This document shows positions 61,401-64,000 of a stretch of DNA of 64,000 nucleotides, piece after piece. The stretch is taken from positions 1,488,001-1,552,000 of the forward strand of contig NZ_JARADB010000001.1 of the NCBI RefSeq assembly GCF_028765165.1. The letters run 5' to 3'. Under the pieces are notes generated by a model that was given only the letters and a program-made list of their open reading frames with translations, was not told where the DNA came from and ran no database searches. The stretch's first letter is position 1; each line of letters opens with the position of its first letter. A program made the position numbers and the translations under genes. Origin of the DNA: Paenibacillus sp. MAHUQ-63. GTDB lineage: Bacteria; Bacillota; Bacilli; Paenibacillales; NBRC-103111.

Positions 61401-63024
61401 GATTGCTCATGTTTCCGAGAGCATCCACGGCCCGTACGTTTATAACGTATGACTTGGACGAATCGAGTCCCGACATAGGAATATTCATTTTGTTCGGAAT
61501 CGGGGAAAAATAAAAGTCCGACAGAACGTTATAGGTTTTGACTAGTTGAGCCGTTCTCTGATCATATAAGGTAACGGCGTAATGATGCACCGCCTCATCG
61601 TCCTTAGCTTGTCTGAACGAGAGCACAGGTACGTTATTCTCTCCTGGCAGCACCTTGATGTCGGGATTCGCCATGAATTGCGGCGCTACTTTGTTGCGGT
61701 TGGCCGCTGTGTACGTAAAATTGCTTTTGATTTCTTCGTTGGTATTGCCTGTTAATTTCACAACCCACTTCTTTCCTGCCAACGCTCCTGCACTGTTGAA
61801 AGGCGCTTTTTGATGCTGCCAGACGCCTCCGAGCGTAATCCAACCCGGATCGCCATTGTAAGCTACTCGCTCAATCTCAATACGATCCGCGTACACCTCG
61901 ATGAACTGGGATTGCATCTGAGGCATTAGATCCTCATCTACCAGTCCCTCCGGCGTTACAGTGAAATACCCGGATTCGGTCTCAATATAAGACATGGATC
62001 CCAGATTGACCGCTGTATAGTCTTTCTGATAAATGGAACGCTCGTCGTTAATATTCAAGTGCGAGTGCCCCGATAAAACAACAACCTGCGGAAAGTCTTT
62101 CAAATCCGTATTCAAATTCGCATTGGTCGCTTGCTGTCCATCCATGACCGTGCCGGAAATCGGGTGGTGCAGCGTAATGAAGATCGGCTTATTCCGATTC
62201 GCCGGGTCTGAGGTTAACTCCGACAGCCGTCCCTTGAGCCAATTTCTTTGCCCTGTGTCGCCATTATAGCTGTTCCCATTGAGGAAGAAGAAGGAATAGC
62301 CTTTGATCGTTTTCTCATAGTAGCCGCCCGGCTGATCCGTAAACCACTCGGCAGGATAACCGTTTCTGACATTGGAAACCGCAGCGTCATGGTTGCCTAT
62401 GGCAACTTGAACAGGCAGGTTGGACCAGTTTTTGCGTGCCATCTGCTCATTGATTACATCGCGAACAAACGTATGATGGGCGCCTTTGCCATTGCTGTTG
62501 TCATTAATCAGATCTCCTGCAATGACAATAGCGTCCGGATTCGGGAAAATGGAAGAAAGGACATCGAAATTGCTCTCATAGAGAGCTCGCGTTCTGGCAT
62601 CACTTTCGGGCGTACCCGGCTCCAGATGGACATCCGACCATGCAGCGAACTTCAGCAGCGGCTGTTCGGCCGTCTTGATGATGTACCCGTACGTCCCGGC
62701 AGTACTCCATACGCCGTCTTTCACGGCAATGACCGAAATGTTCGTGGATTCTGAGAGAGCGATCTGAGTCCCTGTAAATTTAAGGCTTGTTTCATCAGGC
62801 AATGTGCCGTCTAGCGTATAATAGATGTCTGTCCCTGGGGTTGTGGTGGTGAGTGTAACTTGGATGGCATGTTCGTAGCGGCCTGCAGGCATGGAGGGTA
62901 TTGGCTTGTCGATAGTGGTTGCGGCGAATACGGGTGGAGTAAATCCCGCTCCTGCCGAATACACAGCGGAGCAAGCGATGGTGCAAGCCATGAGTGCGGA
63001 CACGAATTTCTTGGCATTCAACAT
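55414..63024 (-). CDS. Giant SLH-anchored surface protein with two phosphoesterase domains
   Basis: A 2,536-residue secreted protein. Approximate layout: signal peptide 1-34; chitobiase C-terminal-like beta domain 40-118; calcineurin-like phosphoesterase 125-360 with SDVH, AGDL, GNHD, HHP and GHSH metal motifs; Ig/FN3-like 400-560; LamG-like 575-770; helical linker; F5/8 type C discoidin domain 865-1010; cadherin-like beta-sandwich repeats 1019-1188; galactose-binding-like 1195-1325; cohesin-like 1326-1458; BIG2-like 1459-1543; dockerin-like Ca sites (DVNRDGTLTQED, DLNGNGKVDEQD) 1544-1608; alkaline-phosphatase-superfamily phosphodiesterase 1609-1872 (IIGLDGAGN, SAPSW, DDIDGAGH, TDHGGH); three cadherin-like repeats 1879-2142; a pre-SLH domain; three SLH domains 2359-2536. 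It should be held on secondary wall polymer and hydrolyse phosphoesters outside the cell. AGGAGG lies 7 bp before the ATG. Weak PhoP-like boxes lie upstream. Confidence 0.93.
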   Translation of the reverse strand: MLNAKKFVSALMACTIACSAVYSAGAGFTPPVFAATTIDKPIPSMPAGRYEHAIQVTLTTTTPGTDIYYTLDGTLPDETSLKFTGTQIALSESTNISVIAVKDGVWSTAGTYGYIIKTAEQPLLKFAAWSDVHLEPGTPESDARTRALYESNFDVLSSIFPNPDAIVIAGDLINDNSNGKGAHHTFVRDVINEQMARKNWSNLPVQVAIGNHDAAVSNVRNGYPAEWFTDQPGGYYEKTIKGYSFFFLNGNSYNGDTGQRNWLKGRLSELTSDPANRNKPIFITLHHPISGTVMDGQQATNANLNTDLKDFPQVVVLSGHSHLNINDERSIYQKDYTAVNLGSMSYIETESGYFTVTPEGLVDEDLMPQMQSQFIEVYADRIEIERVAYNGDPGWITLGGVWQHQKAPFNSAGALAGKKWVVKLTGNTNEEIKSNFTYTAANRNKVAPQFMANPDIKVLPGENNVPVLSFRQAKDDEAVHHYAVTLYDQRTAQLVKTYNVLSDFYFSPIPNKMNIPMSGLDSSKSYVINVRAVDALGNMSNPLQTFYRSSSTGPVLTPIDPATMWNQLVSDMKFDGNLNEDAAGTTGLAAQSGSVTFVTGRSGQAVHIAPGNSNYVDLGDRTDMKFGSGDFTVSFWHKGNLAGDQTVLANKNWNSGGNAGWYIGPASTGNMTLNMANGTGKRVDYSAANVGVEWHSFTISVDRTNKKASTYVDGVLAQTKDISVLGSDSLDAGYNIILGADGNKGNGGADVTLDDLKIWKRALSATEAKALSDSYKTAALYTFHQLTAKIQEAEQLVALVTGSTGVSLPAEAQSDLSARLAAAKALTLSSGEAEIDQAYIDLMWALQTAQSSIVYTFIPKSAFTIDSYSSYADNEDAVASNMLDGSESTIWHSKWETPTAPFPHWVIIDMKNTYKLDGIQRKSRLRQNALEFPKTFELYASDHKADLSDPAFLGNAANKTTGTFGKTWTGSVYADYAALDKPVQGRYVKFVVTGTYNTNPSFTFTSMSEIDFTGKQTSSSNASLTDLKVNGATVSGFAPDKLSYAMSVPYSTTTATVTYTAASSSAIVAVTVGDSLVVGDNPITVTVTAQDGTTSVYTITVARPAQASDATLSDLKVNGNTVPNFAPGKFDYAASVPANTTTAAVTYTASSPNAQVNVEGDGEFNGDNKTITVTVTAQDGTKKDYRIVISKLAPAPAKFLTITNANKGVDLNQMTFTGNWSFGGDSWASKIDSYVEVPFYGNQVKVYGAKDRSHGIVGISIDGQPETKVDLYASARVKETYYTSPELPSGLHTIKVRVTGEKNPSASDVFAVVENVQVSVDTSYMNMTGPSGVLSETENIFDINYVGNLDQIVPDSAIVQIDPDKFEVAGAESSLPGGIAPQIEDLGNGKIKLSFTSIQAVAANIVVPIAKLKLKAKDVDKTAANLTLENLTVTTPEGQQAAVTSPFTKTVDIFDTEEITLDRETLSLKAGGFDLVSLDWTPAIVLNPSIHWISSDESVVKVEPIQGSKKQFKVMGLKAGKATISALSTNEKSVKSMQVEVSNSTDVNRDGTLTQEDKDLVQQLSGSATGDFGWAQSAKADLNGNGKVDEQDVQTIEQQLAKHNGTPYKHVFIIGLDGAGNFVQNANAPRMKKFFSEGAVTYNAKTENYSSSAPSWGAILHGVGYDTHKRDNGNVYSPFPEHVSYPSIFKLLKQERPWVNMAAMNHWNEIYIGLIERSAEVYNDFGSDSAITQKIVQRIKTEGKNTQLMFFHLDDIDGAGHSKDYGSPQYYQQYTITDGYVGNILDAIDQAGLTDDSLIIISTDHGGHNYTHATTDPRDTTIFWAAKGKGIKPGTVITSPVRGKDTAAVVAKALRLDAPAAWEGTVPQGIFEENDPLASNASLKDLQVNGTVVNGFASDKYAYTLTVPYETTVAEVTYTAVNPAARAVAVGGGPLAVGPNPVAVHVTSQDGTAAKDYRMVINRHPQAGPSDAALLDLRVNGMTVEDFAADRFGYALSVPYGTTVASVTYKAANPAASVTVNGGESLHVGANPITVKVISQDGTTTNMYTLMVTRQGLSSNAFLRELSVNGLQVAGFAPDKLAYTMHVSNGTTVANVTYAAEDGAATVVVTGGNLMVGSNVISIDVTAQDGTSKRYIITVHRLADDSDDSSSSGSIGTPAPNPPVKPEQPADTASIQDEDLASGSPSVSVALTEEKNRLVIPMEQAEKLKGRLLQVQSKNVKVNIPGDLLKAISDLLPKPDDFAAVAVQVDSITAAQAERTLQEANRKDNGFYKLGGQIIDLSIFATDASGKPYSMDKLAMPVTMTFPIPAGMDPKLAGVYEMKEDGSLTYWGGKRVSGNAAIEVEVDNLSSYALLSLEKRYNDVTDDHWAYATIRELSAQHIVNGVTDAAFAPGKEISRAEFAALLARTLGLASAGTTPFGDVTGDDWFAKEVGAAYQAGIIAGDAQHMFDPNRSITREEMAVMLVRAYEHRVGSKLEPFLEASSKDASEISGWALPYVSSALRMNLLSGRQEGLFAPDEQTTRAEAAQAIYNLLQ

Positions 63025-63187
63025 GTGGAGCCTCCTTCAAACATATTGATGGATAATTTCATGCATGGAGCCGGCGAGCAAATCAATGATGTATGGGTAA
63101 CATTAGCTGTCGTCACCCCCTTAACAAATTTAAAACAACACGCAATCGTTGATTTACACGATGTTTAATTGCATTTTATTGTTTCTT

Positions 63188-63226
63188 TGTTATTGGAGTG
63201 TTACTTGCGTTTGATGGTTTTGTAAA
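63188..63226 (-). promoter_or_regulatory. Possible PhoP-box-like repeats upstream of the giant phosphoesterase
   Basis: On the minus strand TTTACA (63221-63226), a poor TCAAAC (63209-63214), GTAACA (63199-63204) and ATAACA (63188-63193) follow an 11-bp spacing. A convincing -10 at 20 bp is missing (only TAAACA-like sequence), so this is tentative. Confidence 0.3.
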
Positions 63227-63288
63227 TATACCGGCTTGTGCTGAGCTCGAAAGAAGATTTCGACCACAAACGATGCATCAGTTTTGGT

Positions 63289-63963
63289 TTACCTGCTTTC
63301 AATTTCCACATAAGAAACATGCTCAACGGATTTCAGTGAAGCATATATATCCGTTACTTGCACTTTTTCATACGTTAACAACTTCAATTCCATTTGGTTG
63401 GAGCTTCCTTCTACATCTTTCACTTTGACGCGTTCCACTTGCATGTTTAATTCCTTCAGCCTTTTGAAAATCCGGTTGGGGTCCTGGCTCTGGTAACAAA
63501 CAATTCTTACTTCCAGGTATCTTTGTTGGAGTGAACGGGGACCGATCAACTTGATGATGACAGGAAACAGATTGACGGACAGAATAATGAAGATGACGGC
63601 TACAAATGCCTGCATATAATATCCGGCGCCTGTCGCTATGCCAAGCGCCGAAGCCGACCACACCATAGACGCTGTGGTCAGCCCGGAAATTTCATCATTG
63701 CTTTTTCTTAAAATAACGCCTGCACCCAAGAATCCGACCCCGCTTACGATTTGCGCAGCGAGCCGCATCGGATCCATATTGGTGTGGCCTGGCATAGAGA
63801 ACTTGCTTACAGACTCAATGGAGACCATCGTAATTAAGCAGCTTGCAACGGCAATGACCATGTTCGTCTTCATGCCCACCGGCTTATGCTTTAGCTGTCG
63901 ATCAATGCCAATCAGCATGCCCAGAAATAGAGCAATACCCAGCTTGATAACAAAGGGAGACAT
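63289..63963 (-). CDS. MgtC/SapB family membrane protein, second copy
   Basis: A 224-residue membrane protein. It shares with the copy at 13.5-14.1 kb the motifs LGMLIGIDRQLKHKPVGMKTNMVIAVASCLITMVSIES, MDPMRLAAQIVSGVGFLGAGVILRKSNDEISGLTTA and a C-terminal ACT-like domain (YLEVRIVCYQSQDPNRIFKRLKELNMQVERVKVKDV). ATG 63963 is chosen; GTG 63969 and TTG 63966 are possible since AAGGAG lies 18 bp before the ATG. It lies upstream of the giant SLH gene in the same direction. Confidence 0.87.
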   Translation of the reverse strand: MSPFVIKLGIALFLGMLIGIDRQLKHKPVGMKTNMVIAVASCLITMVSIESVSKFSMPGHTNMDPMRLAAQIVSGVGFLGAGVILRKSNDEISGLTTASMVWSASALGIATGAGYYMQAFVAVIFIILSVNLFPVIIKLIGPRSLQQRYLEVRIVCYQSQDPNRIFKRLKELNMQVERVKVKDVEGSSNQMELKLLTYEKVQVTDIYASLKSVEHVSYVEIESR

Positions 63964-64000
63964 CAACACCGATTTTCCCCACTCCTTTCCTCTCGCTTCT

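Noticed and set aside
63025..63140. Riboswitch or short upstream ORF (MLPIHH) in the leader of the giant gene
   Set aside because: A six-codon frame after AAGGGGGTG is too short to support, and no known riboswitch core was recognised.

Overview
The window reads as a chromosomal stretch from a mid-GC, Gram-positive, endospore-forming bacterium of the Paenibacillus type. The evidence is a gerA-type spore germinant receptor operon, a 26-residue YjcZ-type sporulation peptide with a sporulation-sigma-like promoter, a giant surface protein ending in three SLH domains, an LTA-synthase-family enzyme, a HelD RNA-polymerase-recycling motor, LplB/LplC-type sugar permeases and strong AGGAGG ribosome-binding sites. 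The genus is an inference. No phage, insertion sequence, CRISPR array, tRNA or rRNA was seen.

Layout. 1-3.3 kb: a carbohydrate ABC importer (permease, lipoprotein, permease cut by the window edge) with a sigma-A promoter, a cre-like site and three copies of a LacI-type palindrome. 3.4-6.0 kb: a sulfonate/nitrate/taurine-type ABC importer. 6-14 kb: DUF445, DUF2935, an HD hydrolase, a TrmB-type regulator, a Fur-box-controlled flavodoxin, a MarR/ArsA-like operon with matching operator palindromes, and MgtC. 14.3-19.1 kb: a secreted protein, an ABC-2 exporter and a histidine kinase/response regulator pair in one operon. 19.6-23.6 kb: germination operon and yjcZ. 23.6-28.5 kb: two ABC-2 permeases, an ATPase and helD in tight succession. 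28.9-39.8 kb: LTA synthase, cytochrome c, GH51 arabinofuranosidase with a divergent ArsR-type regulator, an MFS transporter, AIM24, and an IclR/SDR/FAH catabolic trio.

39.8-51.8 kb holds a full carbon-phosphorus lyase (phosphonate) operon. Reading along the minus strand the order is PHP phosphodiesterase, hexapeptide acetyltransferase, phnF, G, H, I, J, K, M, L, D, C, E, E. It has no phnN or MBL-type phnP. Three promoters in it carry 10-12 bp-spaced TTAACA-like boxes 19-20 bp upstream of a -10, the geometry of PhoP-activated promoters. Then come metE with a LysR gene just upstream, and a 2,536-residue SLH-anchored protein that joins a calcineurin-like phosphoesterase to an alkaline-phosphatase-superfamily phosphodiesterase. 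The right end encodes a second MgtC. The phn operon and the giant protein together suggest a phosphorus-scavenging region: phosphoesters split at the cell surface, phosphonates imported and cleaved inside.

The most unusual non-coding content is repeats. An ~186 bp palindromic element, two units plus two inverted units with exact 50 bp spacing in each arm, is present at two loci 18 kb apart. There is also a 44 bp tandem repeat array, a duplicated ~140 bp hairpin element, and two hexanucleotide tracts downstream of stop codons.
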